Assembly: GCA_016702645.1 (NCBI GenBank) | Contig: JADJDP010000002.1 | Location: forward strand, 124,001-188,000 | Direction of reading: 5' to 3' | Source of the DNA: Flavobacteriales bacterium | GTDB taxonomy: Bacteria > Bacteroidota > Bacteroidia > Flavobacteriales_F > PHOS-HE28 | Length of the DNA stretch: 64,000 nucleotides | Part shown: positions 18,651-27,018 of the stretch, in pieces | How positions within the stretch are numbered: the stretch's first letter is position 1 | How the letters are laid out: each line of letters begins with the position of its first letter | Position numbers and translations under genes: made by a program | Notes under the pieces: model-generated | Seen by the model: only the letters and a program-made list of their open reading frames with translations | Databases searched by the model: none | Told to the model about the DNA's origin: nothing

Positions 18651-18690
18651 GGCCTGTGGAACGCAAAGGGGTGCCGATCGGCCGGAGTGC

Positions 18691-18780
18691 AGCCGCGAGC
18701 CACGAGCCACAAGCCTCTAGCCCGCCTTCGGCGGTAGCCAGCTAGTGGCTCGTGGCTAGCAGCTAGTGGCTTGAGCCCCA
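18691..18780. repeat. Intergenic inverted repeat, family A
   Basis: Two arms containing GCCACGAGCCAC and GTGGCTCGTGGC flank a small GC hairpin (CCGCCTTCGGCGG, 18722-18734). The same words, in opposite orientation, make up the spacer at 28111-28232. It lies between the 5' end of the DUF3108 gene and the 3' end of leuS, which are on the same strand. Confidence 0.6.
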
Positions 18781-19475
18781 TCAGACCACGATGTTCACGA
18801 TACGCTTGGGCACCACGATCACCTTCTTGGGCGCCTTGCCCTCCAAACGGCTTTGCACCTCGGGGTTGGCCAGTACGGCGGCCTCTATGCTCTTGGCATC
18901 CAGCGCAGTAGGGAATTCCAGCTGCATACGTGTTTTCCCGTTGAAGCTGATGGGGTAACTGAAGTTGTCCTCGACGAGGTATTGCTCATCGAAATGGGGC
19001 CATTTCGCCCCGGTAACACTGTCAGTGTGTCCGAGCTTCTCCCAAAGCTCTTCGGCGATGTGTGGCGCAAAAGGTGCCAGTGCAACGGTGAGCGGTTCCA
19101 GCACATCGCGCTTGTGGCAGCGCAAGGCAGCGAGTTCGTTCACCGCGATCATGAATTGGCTCACGCTCGTGTTGAAGCTCATACGCTCGATGTCCTCCGT
19201 CACCTTCTTGAGCGTGGCGTGCAGCACCTTGAACTCCGCCTTCGTGGGGGTCTCATCGCTTACGCTGAACACATCGCTCTCGTAGAAGAGGTTCCAGAAT
19301 TTGCGCAGGAAGCGGAAGGTGCCTTCGATGCCATTGGTGTCCCACGGCTTGCTCTGCTCGATGGGGCCGAGGAACATCTCGTAGAGGCGAAGTGTATCCG
19401 CGCCGTACTTCGAAATGATGTCGTCGGGGTTCACCACGTTGAACTTCGACTTGGACATCTTCTCGACTTCTCGGG
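18781..19475 (-). CDS. leuS: Leucyl-tRNA synthetase, C-terminal fragment
   Basis: About 230 residues carrying REVEKMSKSKFNVVNPDDI (the KMSKS ATP-binding loop), GADTLRLYEMFLGPIEQSKPW, the anticodon-binding helices (LRCHKRDVLEPLTVALAPFAPHIAEELWEKLG) and the C-terminal extension. It lacks the catalytic HIGH half, which is on the fragment at 19812-21728. A methionine start in this piece falls at the KMSKS motif (19458), so it is not an independent gene. Together the pieces are a leuS gene interrupted by unrelated DNA. Confidence 0.85.
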
Positions 19476-19840
19476 CATTGGAAGCTCCCTGGTCCTTGAA
19501 CAGCCTCAGTCAGAGCGAAATGAGTTCTGGCCACTCATCGAATCGCTTTTAACAGTCAGTGTCCTTGTTTCAACGAATTCAATGAGCCAATAACGACCTT
19601 GCAGATACCTCACCATCAGCGGCCCGACGAGTTTGCGCCCTTCTTCACCAAGAGCGCTTGTTGCTCCTTGGTACAGTTCTTCAGCTTCAGGTTGATGATG
19701 TCGCTGGAGATGAACCATCGCTGATTTTCTTTCACATGACATCCAAGGGGCGGTACCTGATGACCTGACTAAGGGATGCAGATAGGGCGCTGATTCTTGT
19801 CGGCGCCTTGCTTATAACCTTCGCTGGAGAGAGAGTGCCG
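19476..19840 (-). other. Unrelated insert inside leuS, holding the end of another gene
   Basis: Between MIQGKSAL and REVEKMSKS about 75 residues of LeuS are expected. Here there are about 365 bp that do not read as LeuS in any frame. Minus-strand pieces QRWFISSDIINLKLKNC and TKEQQALLVKK, then GPLMVRYLQGRYWLIEF and LTVKSDSMSGQNSFRSD with a stop at 19506, join across one frameshift into what looks like the C-terminal end of a different protein that I do not recognise. The base composition is more AT-rich than leuS. Confidence 0.5.
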
Positions 19841-21728
19841 ACTTTCCCTGTATCATCCCCTGGTTCACCAGCTTCTTCGCAGGCTCATCGAAGTTGATCC
19901 AACCGCGATCATGCAGGAACTTGGTCCAGAAGCGGAAGTAGAGCAGGTGGCCGGTGGCGTGCTCGCTGCCGCCTACATACAGGTCCACTTGCTGCCAGTA
20001 GTTGATGGCTTCCGGTGATGCGAAGCGGCCTTCGTTCTTCGGGTCCATGTAGCGCAGGAAGTACCAGCTGCTGCCAGCCCAACCGGGCATCGTCGTGGTC
20101 TCCAATGGATGACCTTGGTAGTTCCAATTCGCAGCGCGTGCCAATGGTGGTTCACCGTCCTCGGTGGGCAGGAACTTGTCCACTTCGGGCAGCTTCAGCG
20201 GAAGCTCGCTTTCGGGCAGTGCGTAAGGCACGTCGTCCTTGTAGTAGATGGGGATCGGCTCGCCCCAATAGCGCTGGCGACCGAAGGCCGCATCGCGCAA
20301 ACGGAAGTTGATCCGTCGTTCACCGGCGCCGAGCTTTTCCAATTCATCAATGGCGCGCGTGATCGCATCCGGCACTTTCAATCCCTTCAGGAAGCCTTCA
20401 CTGCAGATCGTCGCATCCTTGCGTTCGTCGGCTTCCTTGCTGATGTCCGCGCCTTCCGTCACCGCCACGATCGGCAATCCGAAGTGCGTCGCGAAATTCC
20501 AGTCGCGCTGATCGCCGCCGGGCACGGCCATCACCGCTCCTGTGCCGTAACCACCGAGGACGTAGTCGCCCACCCACACCGGCACTTCCGCGCCAGTGAA
20601 CGGATGGATGCACGTCGCGCCGGTGAACACACCGCTCACGCGTTTCACTTCCGTCATGCGTTCGCGCTCGCTACGGTTCTTCGCGGTGGTCACATACGTC
20701 ATCACTTCATCGCGACGGTCGGCGGTGGTGATCGCCGCTACGAGCTCATGCTCGGGGGCTAGCGTAACGAAGGTGACGCCGAAGAGCGTGTCGGGGCGCG
20801 TGGTGAAGACCTCGACGTCGCCTTCAGCGTTCTTCAGCTTGAAGCGCACGAGCGCACCTTCGCTTTTCCCGATCCAGTTGCGCTGTGCTTCCTTGATGCT
20901 CTCGCTCCAATCGAGCGTGTCGAGCCCTTCGAGCAGGCGCTGCGCGTAGGCGGTGATGCGCATGCTCCACTGCGGCATGCGTTTACGCTCCACGGGATGA
21001 CCGCCGCGTTCGCTCACGCCGTCCTTCACTTCATCGTTGGCCAGCACGGTTCCCAATGCGGGGCACCAGTTCACCCATGCCTCGCCGAGGTAGGCCAGGC
21101 GGAAGCGCATGAGGATGTTGCGCTGCGTCTTTTCATTGAAGGACTTCCACTCGTTCGCGCTGAACGCAGCGAGGGGCTCGTCCTCTTCGTTACCGGTGAT
21201 GGCGCATTCGTCCTCGCCGTTCCACCCTTGTTGTTCGAAACGCGTGATCAGATCCGCGATCGGTCGCGACTTGTCCTGCGTGTGATCGTACCAGCTATCG
21301 AAGAGTTGCAGGAAGATCCACTGGGTCCACTTGTAGAAGTCGGAGTTGCTGGTGCGCACTTCGCGGCTCCAATCGAAGCTGAAGCCGATGTTGTCCAGCT
21401 GTTCGCGGTAGCGTGCGATGTTGACCTCGGTGGTCTTCGCGGGATGCTGACCGGTCTGGATGGCGTACTGTTCCGCGGGCAGGCCGAAGCTGTCGTAGCC
21501 CATGGGGTGCAAGACATTGAAGCCGCTGTGCCGCTTGTAGCGCGCCACGATGTCACTGGCGATGTAGCCGAGCGGATGCCCCACGTGCAAGCCGGCGCCG
21601 CTGGGGTAGGGGAACATGTCGAGCACGTAGTACTTCGGCTTGGAAGTGTCGTTCTCCACGCGGTAGGTGCCGCGCTTGCGCCACTCATCGCGCCATTTCT
21701 TCTCGATGTCCTTGTGCTCGTAAGCCAT
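19812..21728 (-). CDS. leuS: Leucyl-tRNA synthetase, N-terminal and catalytic part
   Basis: 638 residues that charge tRNA-Leu. The HIGH motif appears as PYPSGAGLHVGHPLGY near residue 40, followed by LPAEQYAIQTG, the CP1 editing domain with TTRPDTLFG and AVPGGDQRDWNFA, and the return to the catalytic core with GWAGSSWYFLRYMDP and YVGGSEHATGHLLY. The true sequence stops matching the family after MIQGKSAL, at about 19840; the last residues to 19812 are out of register. ATG 21728 begins MAYEHKDIEKKW, the usual family start. As only one leuS is seen and the gene is essential, either the interruption is an artefact or another copy exists elsewhere. Confidence 0.9.
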   Translation of the reverse strand: MAYEHKDIEKKWRDEWRKRGTYRVENDTSKPKYYVLDMFPYPSGAGLHVGHPLGYIASDIVARYKRHSGFNVLHPMGYDSFGLPAEQYAIQTGQHPAKTTEVNIARYREQLDNIGFSFDWSREVRTSNSDFYKWTQWIFLQLFDSWYDHTQDKSRPIADLITRFEQQGWNGEDECAITGNEEDEPLAAFSANEWKSFNEKTQRNILMRFRLAYLGEAWVNWCPALGTVLANDEVKDGVSERGGHPVERKRMPQWSMRITAYAQRLLEGLDTLDWSESIKEAQRNWIGKSEGALVRFKLKNAEGDVEVFTTRPDTLFGVTFVTLAPEHELVAAITTADRRDEVMTYVTTAKNRSERERMTEVKRVSGVFTGATCIHPFTGAEVPVWVGDYVLGGYGTGAVMAVPGGDQRDWNFATHFGLPIVAVTEGADISKEADERKDATICSEGFLKGLKVPDAITRAIDELEKLGAGERRINFRLRDAAFGRQRYWGEPIPIYYKDDVPYALPESELPLKLPEVDKFLPTEDGEPPLARAANWNYQGHPLETTTMPGWAGSSWYFLRYMDPKNEGRFASPEAINYWQQVDLYVGGSEHATGHLLYFRFWTKFLHDRGWINFDEPAKKLVNQGMIQGKSALSLQRRL

Positions 21729-21756
21729 TGCTATTACTGAAGCTGCGAAAGTAGAG

Positions 21757-21871
21757 AGGAGCAGGGGCAGGGGCAGGAGCAAATACCGGCGGCTCCGTGC
21801 TTGTGCTTTCGGCTGTCGAGGGGAGCAGCCGCCTCATTATGGAAACGCTCTGCCCTGCCCCTGCTCCTTGT
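21757..21871. repeat. Intergenic inverted repeat, family C (GGGGCAGG words)
   Basis: The arms GGAGCAGGGGCAGGGGCAGG (21757-21776) and CCCTGCCCCTGCTCC (21853-21867) are complementary. An inner pair, GGCGGCT near 21788 and AGCCGCC near 21827, can form a second stem. A shorter relative is at 9450-9475 before the DUF502 gene. It fills the divergent space between leuS and ftsX. Confidence 0.5.
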
Positions 21872-21892
21872 TCGTCCGGACAACGTCCCCAA

Positions 21893-21900
21893 TACATTCG
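21893..21900 (+). promoter_or_regulatory. Promoter-like -7 box before ftsX
   Basis: TACATTCG, matching TAnnTTYG, six bases before the ftsX start codon, implying a nearly leaderless transcript or an additional upstream promoter. Confidence 0.45.
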
Positions 21901-21906
21901 CGCCCG

Positions 21907-22782
21907 ATGAGCATCGACCGCCAGATCAAGTCGCGAACCCGCACCGCCAGCGTCAGCACGGTGATCGGGATCACGTTGGTCCTGGTCATGCTGGGCGTGC
22001 AGGGTTTCGTGCTGATCAACGCGAAGGCGCTCGAACGCTACTTCAAGGAGAACGTGCGCGTGGAGCTCTTCCTCAAACGCGACCTGAAGGAGGTGGACGT
22101 GATGCGCTTCCGGAAAGAACTTGACACCGAGGCCTTCACGAAGGAGACGCGCTATGTGACCGCGGACGAAGCGGCCGAGGCGTTGAAACAGGACCTCGGG
22201 GAGGATTTCCTGAGCGTGCTCGGAAGCAATCCGCTCCTGCCTTCGGTGGAGTTGCGATTGGATCCCACCTATGCCCAGCCCGACAGTTTGAAGTGGATCG
22301 TGGACCACTTGCAGAAGGACGTGCGTGTACACGAAGTGGCCTACAACGCCTCCATCGTGGAGAACCTCGACGCCAACTTCATGAAGCTGAACATCGGCGG
22401 CCTGGTCTTCCTGGTGCTCTTGATCTTCGTCGCCGTGGCCTTGATCAACAACACGATCCGGCTGGCCATCTATAGCAAGCGCTTCCTCATCCGCACCATG
22501 CACCTGGTGGGTGCCACGAAGTGGTTCATCAAGAAACCCTTCCTCCTGAGCGGCATCTGGCAGGGCTTGATCGCAGCGGTCCTGGCGGTCGGCGGTTTGG
22601 TGGCCCTGCTTTGGATGGGCAAGCGCTACGTGCCGGACCTGCTGGCCTTCACCGATGCCTTGTCGCTGGCCCTGCTCTTCGGGACCGTTGTGTTGGTGGG
22701 CTTGCTGATCGCCCTGCTGTCCACATGGTTCGCGGTGGGCCGCTACCTTCGCATGGATCACGAGACCATCCACTGGAGCTAG
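21907..22782 (+). CDS. ftsX: Cell division permease-like protein FtsX
   Basis: A 291-residue protein. A first membrane helix near residues 20-40 is followed by a periplasmic domain of about 120 residues (VRVELFLKRDLKEVDVMRF; PSVELRLDP) and three helices with NNTIRLAIYSKRFLIRTMHLVGAT, the FtsX signature. With FtsE (not in the window) it couples ATP hydrolysis to activation of peptidoglycan hydrolases at the division site. It heads a tight run with the DUF3098, uppP and truB genes, an order common in Bacteroidota. Confidence 0.9.
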   Translation: MSIDRQIKSRTRTASVSTVIGITLVLVMLGVQGFVLINAKALERYFKENVRVELFLKRDLKEVDVMRFRKELDTEAFTKETRYVTADEAAEALKQDLGEDFLSVLGSNPLLPSVELRLDPTYAQPDSLKWIVDHLQKDVRVHEVAYNASIVENLDANFMKLNIGGLVFLVLLIFVAVALINNTIRLAIYSKRFLIRTMHLVGATKWFIKKPFLLSGIWQGLIAAVLAVGGLVALLWMGKRYVPDLLAFTDALSLALLFGTVVLVGLLIALLSTWFAVGRYLRMDHETIHWS

Positions 22783-22784
22783 CC

Positions 22785-23042
22785 ATGGCCAAGCACGTAC
22801 ACACCGACGACATGCCGTTCACCGGCACCAACTACAAGCTCATGCTGATCGGGCTCGCCATCGTAACGGTGGGCTACGTTCTCATGAGCGGTGGTGGTAA
22901 CGGTGACCCGAACGCTTTCGATGCCGCCGAGATCTTCAGCGCGCGTCGCATCACGGTAGCCCCGATCGTCGTGATCATCGGCTACATCTTCATCACGTAC
23001 GCCATCCTGAAGAAGACGGGAGGCAGCGCTGACGGGCAATGA
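22785..23042 (+). CDS. DUF3098 family membrane protein
   Basis: An 85-residue protein with two membrane helices (YKLMLIGLAIVTVGYVLMSGG and RITVAPIVVIIGYIFITYAIL). Size, topology and position between ftsX and uppP are typical for DUF3098. Function unknown; the constant link to ftsX suggests an envelope or division role. It starts two bases after ftsX and overlaps uppP by four. Confidence 0.85.
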   Translation: MAKHVHTDDMPFTGTNYKLMLIGLAIVTVGYVLMSGGGNGDPNAFDAAEIFSARRITVAPIVVIIGYIFITYAILKKTGGSADGQ

Positions 23043-23833
23043 CCTTTTTGCAGGCGATCGTCCTCGCGATCATCGAGGGGATCACCGAGTTCCTCCCCGT
23101 CTCCAGCACGGGCCACATGATCATCGGGTCCACCATCATGGGGATCCAACAGGACGAGTTCGTCAAGCTCTTCACCGTCGCTATCCAGTTCGGTACGATC
23201 CTGAGCGTTGTGGCGCTTTATTGGAAGCGCTTCTTCCAGAGCATCGACTTCTACCTGAAGCTTCTTGCGGGTTTCATCCCGGCGGTGATCGCGGGTCTGT
23301 TCTTGAACGACTACATCGATCTGCTGCTGGAGAACGTGGTGGTGGTCGGCGTGACGCTTTTCCTGGGCGGCATTGTCTTCCTCTTCATCGATCGCTGGGC
23401 TCCAGGTGGTAAGGAGGAAGACGAGCGACCGATGAGCTATGGACGCGCGGCGATCATCGGGGTATGGCAATGCCTGGCCATGGTGCCCGGCGTATCGCGT
23501 TCGGCAGCCACCATCATCGGCGGCATGACGCAGGGCCTCACCCGCAAGAGCGCTGCGGAGTTCAGCTTCTTCCTGGCGGTGCCCACCATGTTCGCCGCAA
23601 CCGTGAAATCGATCTATGACTACGTGAAGGATGGAGGACAGGTCACCACGGAACACTTGCAACTCTTCGCGGTCGGCAATGTCGTTGCCTTCATCGTGGC
23701 GGTGATCGCCATACGTTCCTTCATCGCGTTCCTGAGCAAGCACGGCTTCGTGGCCTTCGGCTGGTACCGCATCGTAGTGGGTGGCGTCATCATCGCGCTC
23801 TATGTGATGGACGTGCCGATGCAGATGTTCTGA
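23039..23833 (+). CDS. uppP: Undecaprenyl-diphosphatase UppP/BacA
   Basis: A 264-residue membrane enzyme that recycles undecaprenyl diphosphate to the monophosphate carrier used for cell-wall and polysaccharide export. The two signature motifs are present: EGITEFLPVSSTGHMII at residues 13-29 and PGVSRSAATIIGGM near 155. Length and helix number are normal. The ATGA overlap with the DUF3098 gene indicates an operon. Confidence 0.95.
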   Translation: MTFLQAIVLAIIEGITEFLPVSSTGHMIIGSTIMGIQQDEFVKLFTVAIQFGTILSVVALYWKRFFQSIDFYLKLLAGFIPAVIAGLFLNDYIDLLLENVVVVGVTLFLGGIVFLFIDRWAPGGKEEDERPMSYGRAAIIGVWQCLAMVPGVSRSAATIIGGMTQGLTRKSAAEFSFFLAVPTMFAATVKSIYDYVKDGGQVTTEHLQLFAVGNVVAFIVAVIAIRSFIAFLSKHGFVAFGWYRIVVGGVIIALYVMDVPMQMF

Positions 23834-23842
23834 TCGCCGCTC

Positions 23843-24565
23843 ATGATCGAGGAGCACATCTTCACCCCCGATACCGGAGGTATGATCCTGGTGGACAAAC
23901 CACTGGATTGGACCAGTCATGATGCGGTGAACAAGATCCGCGGCGCCATGCGCAGCGTGGTGAAACGGCGCAACTTCAAGGTAGGGCATGCCGGAACATT
24001 GGATCCACTTGCGAGCGGGCTGCTGATCATGGCCTACGGTCCGCGGACCAAGGAATTGCCCACGATCACCGGGTTGGAGAAGGTCTATACCGGGACGATC
24101 ACCCTCGGGTCCACCACACCCAGCTATGACCTGGAGACCACGCCGGAGCCGGGCGGACCATGGGAACACTTGGATGAGGCAGCGATCCGCGCGGCTTTCG
24201 CCCGCTTCCATGGCGAAGTGATGCAGCGACCACCGAACTACTCCGCCAAGCGCTTCGAGGGCGAGCGGGCCTACTGGATGGCCCGGGACAGTGAACGGGC
24301 GCACCTGGTGGACATGCCAGCAGTGAAGGTGCTCATCTCAGCCTTGGAGGTGAAAGCCATCCGTGGAGCCGATATCGACTTTGAGGTGCATGTGAGCAAA
24401 GGCACCTACATCCGCTCGCTCGCACACGACATCGGCCAGGTGCTCGGTTGCGGTGCCCACCTGAGCGCGCTTCGGCGCACGGCCATAGGTCCGTACCGGG
24501 TGGAAGAGGCCTATCCTCCGCTGGCTTGGGCGCAGCACATCGCCCCGCTTCCCGACCGGGGCTGA
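23843..24565 (+). CDS. truB: tRNA pseudouridine-55 synthase TruB
   Basis: A 240-residue enzyme that makes pseudouridine 55 in the T-loop of tRNAs. The catalytic aspartate is in KVGHAGTLDPLASGLL, near residue 55. VDKPLDWTSHDAVNKIR and GTYIRSLAHDIG are further TruB motifs. It starts 10 bp after uppP. The C-terminal PUA domain of longer TruB proteins is absent, as is usual in this phylum. Confidence 0.93.
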   Translation: MIEEHIFTPDTGGMILVDKPLDWTSHDAVNKIRGAMRSVVKRRNFKVGHAGTLDPLASGLLIMAYGPRTKELPTITGLEKVYTGTITLGSTTPSYDLETTPEPGGPWEHLDEAAIRAAFARFHGEVMQRPPNYSAKRFEGERAYWMARDSERAHLVDMPAVKVLISALEVKAIRGADIDFEVHVSKGTYIRSLAHDIGQVLGCGAHLSALRRTAIGPYRVEEAYPPLAWAQHIAPLPDRG

Positions 24566-24631
24566 GCTTTGCCCGTCGAAGGCCTTCTTTTTCCCGCTGA
24601 ATGTCAGGGAATTGAAAGGCTTCGCAGAACG

Positions 24632-24663
24632 TTGACGCTCGCTTCATCGTGATCTTATCTTCG
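24632..24663 (+). promoter_or_regulatory. Promoter of queA
   Basis: TTGA (24632-24635) as -33 element and TATCTTCG (24656-24663) as -7 element, separated by 20 bp. This is one of the clearest promoters in the window; the queA start codon is 46 bp downstream. Confidence 0.6.
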
Positions 24664-24708
24664 GCCCCCCAAAACCCGGCGGGTTCCCGTAAGGACCCAC
24701 GATCACAC

Positions 24709-25299
24709 ATGAAGCTTACCGCGTTCAAGTTCAACCTGCCCAAGGAGCAGATCGCTCTTTATCCCACCAAGGATCGTGACGGCAGCAAATTGATGGTGCT
24801 GCACCGCAAGGACGGCAAGATCGAGCACAAGAAATTCAAGAACGTCCTCGACTACTTCAACGAGGGCGACACCTTCATCCTCAACAACACGCGCGTGTTC
24901 CCTGCGCGCATGTGGGGCAACAAGGAGAAGACCGGCGCCAAGATCGAGGTCTTCATGCTGCGCGAACTCAACCGCGACAGCCTCCTGTGGGATGTGATCG
25001 TGGATCCCGCCCGCAAGATCCGTATCGGCAACAAGCTCTATTTCGGCAAGGACGATGAGCTCGTTGCCGAAGTGATCGACAACACCACCAGCCGTGGCCG
25101 CACGCTGCGCTTCCTCTTCGATGGCACCTACGAGGAGTTCAAGGCGCAGATCACCGCCATGGGCGAGACGCCGCTGCCTCGCTACATCAAGCGGGAGACC
25201 GAGCCGAGCGACGCCGAGCGTTACCAGACCATCTACGCCAAGGAGGAAGGCGCCGTAGCGGCCCCACCGCCGGTCTGCACTTCAGCCGTGAGCTCATGA
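24709..25299 (+). CDS. queA: S-adenosylmethionine:tRNA ribosyltransferase-isomerase QueA, N-terminal part
   Basis: QueA transfers and rearranges the ribosyl group of SAM onto the 7-deazaguanine base in queuosine synthesis. This piece holds LPKEQIALYPTKDRDGSKLM, FILNNTRVFPARMWG and YIKRETEPSDAERYQTIYA. The frame leaves the family text after KEEGAVAAP: the following TAGLHFSREL is found only if one base is restored near 25265 (CCCCACCGCC). The reading to 25299 after that point is nonsense. Confidence 0.88.
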   Translation: MKLTAFKFNLPKEQIALYPTKDRDGSKLMVLHRKDGKIEHKKFKNVLDYFNEGDTFILNNTRVFPARMWGNKEKTGAKIEVFMLRELNRDSLLWDVIVDPARKIRIGNKLYFGKDDELVAEVIDNTTSRGRTLRFLFDGTYEEFKAQITAMGETPLPRYIKRETEPSDAERYQTIYAKEEGAVAAPPPVCTSAVSS

Positions 25300-25757
25300 A
25301 GCGTATGGAGCTGAAGGGCATGAACTTCGCCGAAGTGACCTTGCACGTGGGCCTTGGCAGCTTCCGCCCGGTGGAAGTGGAGGACCTCACCAAGCACAAG
25401 ATGGACAGTGAGCAGGTGATCATCTCCCGCGAAGCCTGCAACATCGTGAACCTAGCCAAGGACACGAAGAAGCGCGTGTGCTGCGTGGGCACCACCACCA
25501 TGCGCGCCATCGAGAGCAGCGTGAGCACGGAGAACCACATGAAGCCCTACAACGGGTGGACGAACAAGTTCATCTTCCCGCCCTACGACTTCAGCATCGC
25601 CGATAGCATGATCACCAACTTCCACATGCCCGAGAGCACCTTGCTCATGCAGGTGGCGGCGTTCGGTGGTTATGACCATGTGTGGAACGCCTACAAGGTG
25701 GCCATGAAGGACAAGTACCGCTTCTTCAGTTATGGGGACGCGATGTTGATCATCTGA
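25296..25757 (+). CDS. queA: QueA, C-terminal part (after a single-base frameshift)
   Basis: This piece continues with VTLHVGLGSFRPVEVEDLTKHKMDSE, the VGTTTMRAIES motif, and SIADSMITNFHMPESTLLM with the conserved ending KYRFFSYGDAMLI. Together with 24709-25299 it makes a full-length QueA of about 349 residues. The apparent GTG/ATG starts here are internal codons. Confidence 0.88.
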   Translation: MKRMELKGMNFAEVTLHVGLGSFRPVEVEDLTKHKMDSEQVIISREACNIVNLAKDTKKRVCCVGTTTMRAIESSVSTENHMKPYNGWTNKFIFPPYDFSIADSMITNFHMPESTLLMQVAAFGGYDHVWNAYKVAMKDKYRFFSYGDAMLII

Positions 25758-25763
25758 TCGTTG

Positions 25764-25856
25764 GGCCGCAAAGACGCGAAGACGCAAAGAGGCCGCAGGA
25801 ACTCCCTGCGGCCTTTCTCTTTCCGCATTCCTTTGCGTCTTCGCGCCTCTTCGGCC
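25764..25856. repeat. Intergenic inverted repeat, family B, enclosing a terminator
   Basis: Outer arms 25764-25789 and 25831-25856 are near-perfect complements built from words such as GACGCGAAGACGCAAAG. Inside is a terminator hairpin. The same words appear at 59404-59605 and 60486-60565. The element fills the whole queA-ispD spacer. Confidence 0.65.
25790..25821 (+). terminator. Rho-independent-type terminator after queA
   Basis: Perfect 10-bp stem AGGCCGCAGG/CCTGCGGCCT (25790-25799 and 25805-25814), loop AACTC, followed by TTCTCTTT. Confidence 0.7.
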
Positions 25857-25861
25857 TACCA

Positions 25862-26530
25862 ATGAGTTCCACCAAGTCCACCATCATCGTAGCCGGCGGC
25901 AGCGGTAAACGTCTGGGCGGTCCTGTGCCCAAGCAGTTCCAGAGCGTGAAAGGCCGTCCACTGTTGATGTGGACGATCGACGCCTTCCATCGCTACGATG
26001 CTGCGATGCCGCTGATCGTTGTGCTTCCCAAGGAGCATTTCGAGATCTGGCGGGCGCTCTGCATGGGACACCGCTTTTTCATCGAGCACCAGGTGGTGGC
26101 CGGTGGCGAACAGCGCTATCACAGCGTGAAGGCCGGACTCGAAAAGGTGGAAGGAGATGGGCTCGTTGCTGTGCATGATGGCGTTCGCCCACTGGTGAGC
26201 ACCGATCTCATCGGTCGCTGCTTCGATGCTGCACATCAACACGGTGCTGCCATCCCCGTCGTTCCTGTCGTGCCGAGCGTTCGCGAAACCACGGCCGATG
26301 GAAGCCGTGCATTGGACCGCTCCAGGTTGCTGGCGGTGCAAACACCGCAGTGTTTCCACGCCGATCTCCTGCGCAAGGCATTCGCATTGCCCTACGACCC
26401 GGCTTTCACCGATGAAGCCGCGATGGTGGAGCGCCTTGGGGTGAAGGTGAACTTGGTGGAGGGAGAAGAGAACAACATCAAGGTGACGACCGCGATGGAT
26501 ATGAAGTTGGCCGAGATCGCGCTTGGGTAA
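25862..26530 (+). CDS. ispD: 2-C-methyl-D-erythritol 4-phosphate cytidylyltransferase
   Basis: A 222-residue MEP-pathway enzyme that activates methylerythritol phosphate with CTP. The nucleotide-binding motif IVAGGSGKRLGGPVPKQF is at residues 9-26. VAGGEQRYHSVKAGL, VAVHDGVRPLVS, LLAVQTPQCF and FTDEAAMVE follow, as does the terminal GEENNIKVTTAMDM. Normal length. The start is the ATG directly preceding the beta strand of the Rossmann fold; the frame is open further upstream but only through the repeat. Confidence 0.95.
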   Translation: MSSTKSTIIVAGGSGKRLGGPVPKQFQSVKGRPLLMWTIDAFHRYDAAMPLIVVLPKEHFEIWRALCMGHRFFIEHQVVAGGEQRYHSVKAGLEKVEGDGLVAVHDGVRPLVSTDLIGRCFDAAHQHGAAIPVVPVVPSVRETTADGSRALDRSRLLAVQTPQCFHADLLRKAFALPYDPAFTDEAAMVERLGVKVNLVEGEENNIKVTTAMDMKLAEIALG

Positions 26531-26555
26531 GCCCGGGAACCTAGGGCTACCTTTG
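26523..26555 (+). promoter_or_regulatory. Promoter of the toxin-antitoxin pair
   Basis: TTGG (26523-26526) and an exact TAnnTTTG box, TACCTTTG (26548-26555), 21 bp apart. The antitoxin start is 22 bp downstream. The -33 element lies inside the end of ispD, so the pair has its own promoter. Confidence 0.6.
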
Positions 26556-26577
26556 ACTTCCCAAGAACCAAGAAGCC

Positions 26578-26772
26578 ATGAAAGGTGTGAGCATCCTCTT
26601 CGACGAGCGCAAGAAGAAGCGAATCGTGCAGATCGATATGGACGCGATTCGTAAGGACCCTGAGGGGCTTGAGGACCTCTTGGACGTATTGGTAGCGGAG
26701 AGTCGCAGGAACGAACCGACCATCAGTCTGGACGAGTATGTGAAGTCGGTGAAGCGCACCAAGAAACGGTGA
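26578..26772 (+). CDS. Probable type II antitoxin
   Basis: A 64-residue acidic-to-basic protein (MKGVSILFDERKKKRIVQID, then ISLDEYVKSVKRTKKR). Size, lack of signal sequence, and the four-base overlap (GTGA) with the RelE/ParE-like frame that follows support an antitoxin. It has no recognised DNA-binding fold, so the family is uncertain. Confidence 0.6.
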   Translation: MKGVSILFDERKKKRIVQIDMDAIRKDPEGLEDLLDVLVAESRRNEPTISLDEYVKSVKRTKKR

Positions 26773-27018
26773 GCTATCGGGTCGAACTTTCGCGAACGGC
26801 AGTGCGTGAACTGCGACGAGTACCAACGCCCTATCACGATGCCATCGTGCGGGCGTTACGAGGATTGGAAGGACCCAGCCCACGGGTTGTAAGAAACTAG
26901 TGGGCGGTTCGGCTTTTGGAGTACGCGTCGGCTCGTATCGGGTGGTGTACGAGATCCGGACAGGATCAGATTGGTGAGCATTGAACGAATTGCCGACAGG
27001 AAAGACGCCTACCGATGA
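26769..27018 (+). pseudogene. RelE/ParE family toxin, with two frameshifts
   Basis: In frame from the GTG: SYRVELSRTAVRELRRV and YHDAIVRALRGLEGPSPR, then a break near 26888. The next frame gives GCKKLVGGSAFGVRVGSYR and VVYEI; a second break near 26965 leads to RLVSIERIADRKDAYR and the stop at 27016-27018, which overlaps the rlmN start (ATGA). The reassembled order of about 82 residues is the RelE/ParE fold, whose members cut mRNA on the ribosome or poison gyrase. As written, the protein would end at 48 residues and be inactive. Two single-base losses suffice to explain this, so sequence error and genuine inactivation are both possible. Confidence 0.65.

Noticed and set aside
19506..19742. The 78-codon minus frame inside the leuS gap as a gene
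   Set aside because: Its first 40 residues are basic noise. The protein-like text switches frame in the middle, so the frame as written is not a gene, only part of a remnant.
22982..24304. A 440-codon minus-strand frame opposite uppP and truB
   Set aside because: Antisense to two well-supported enzymes and without any recognisable motif.
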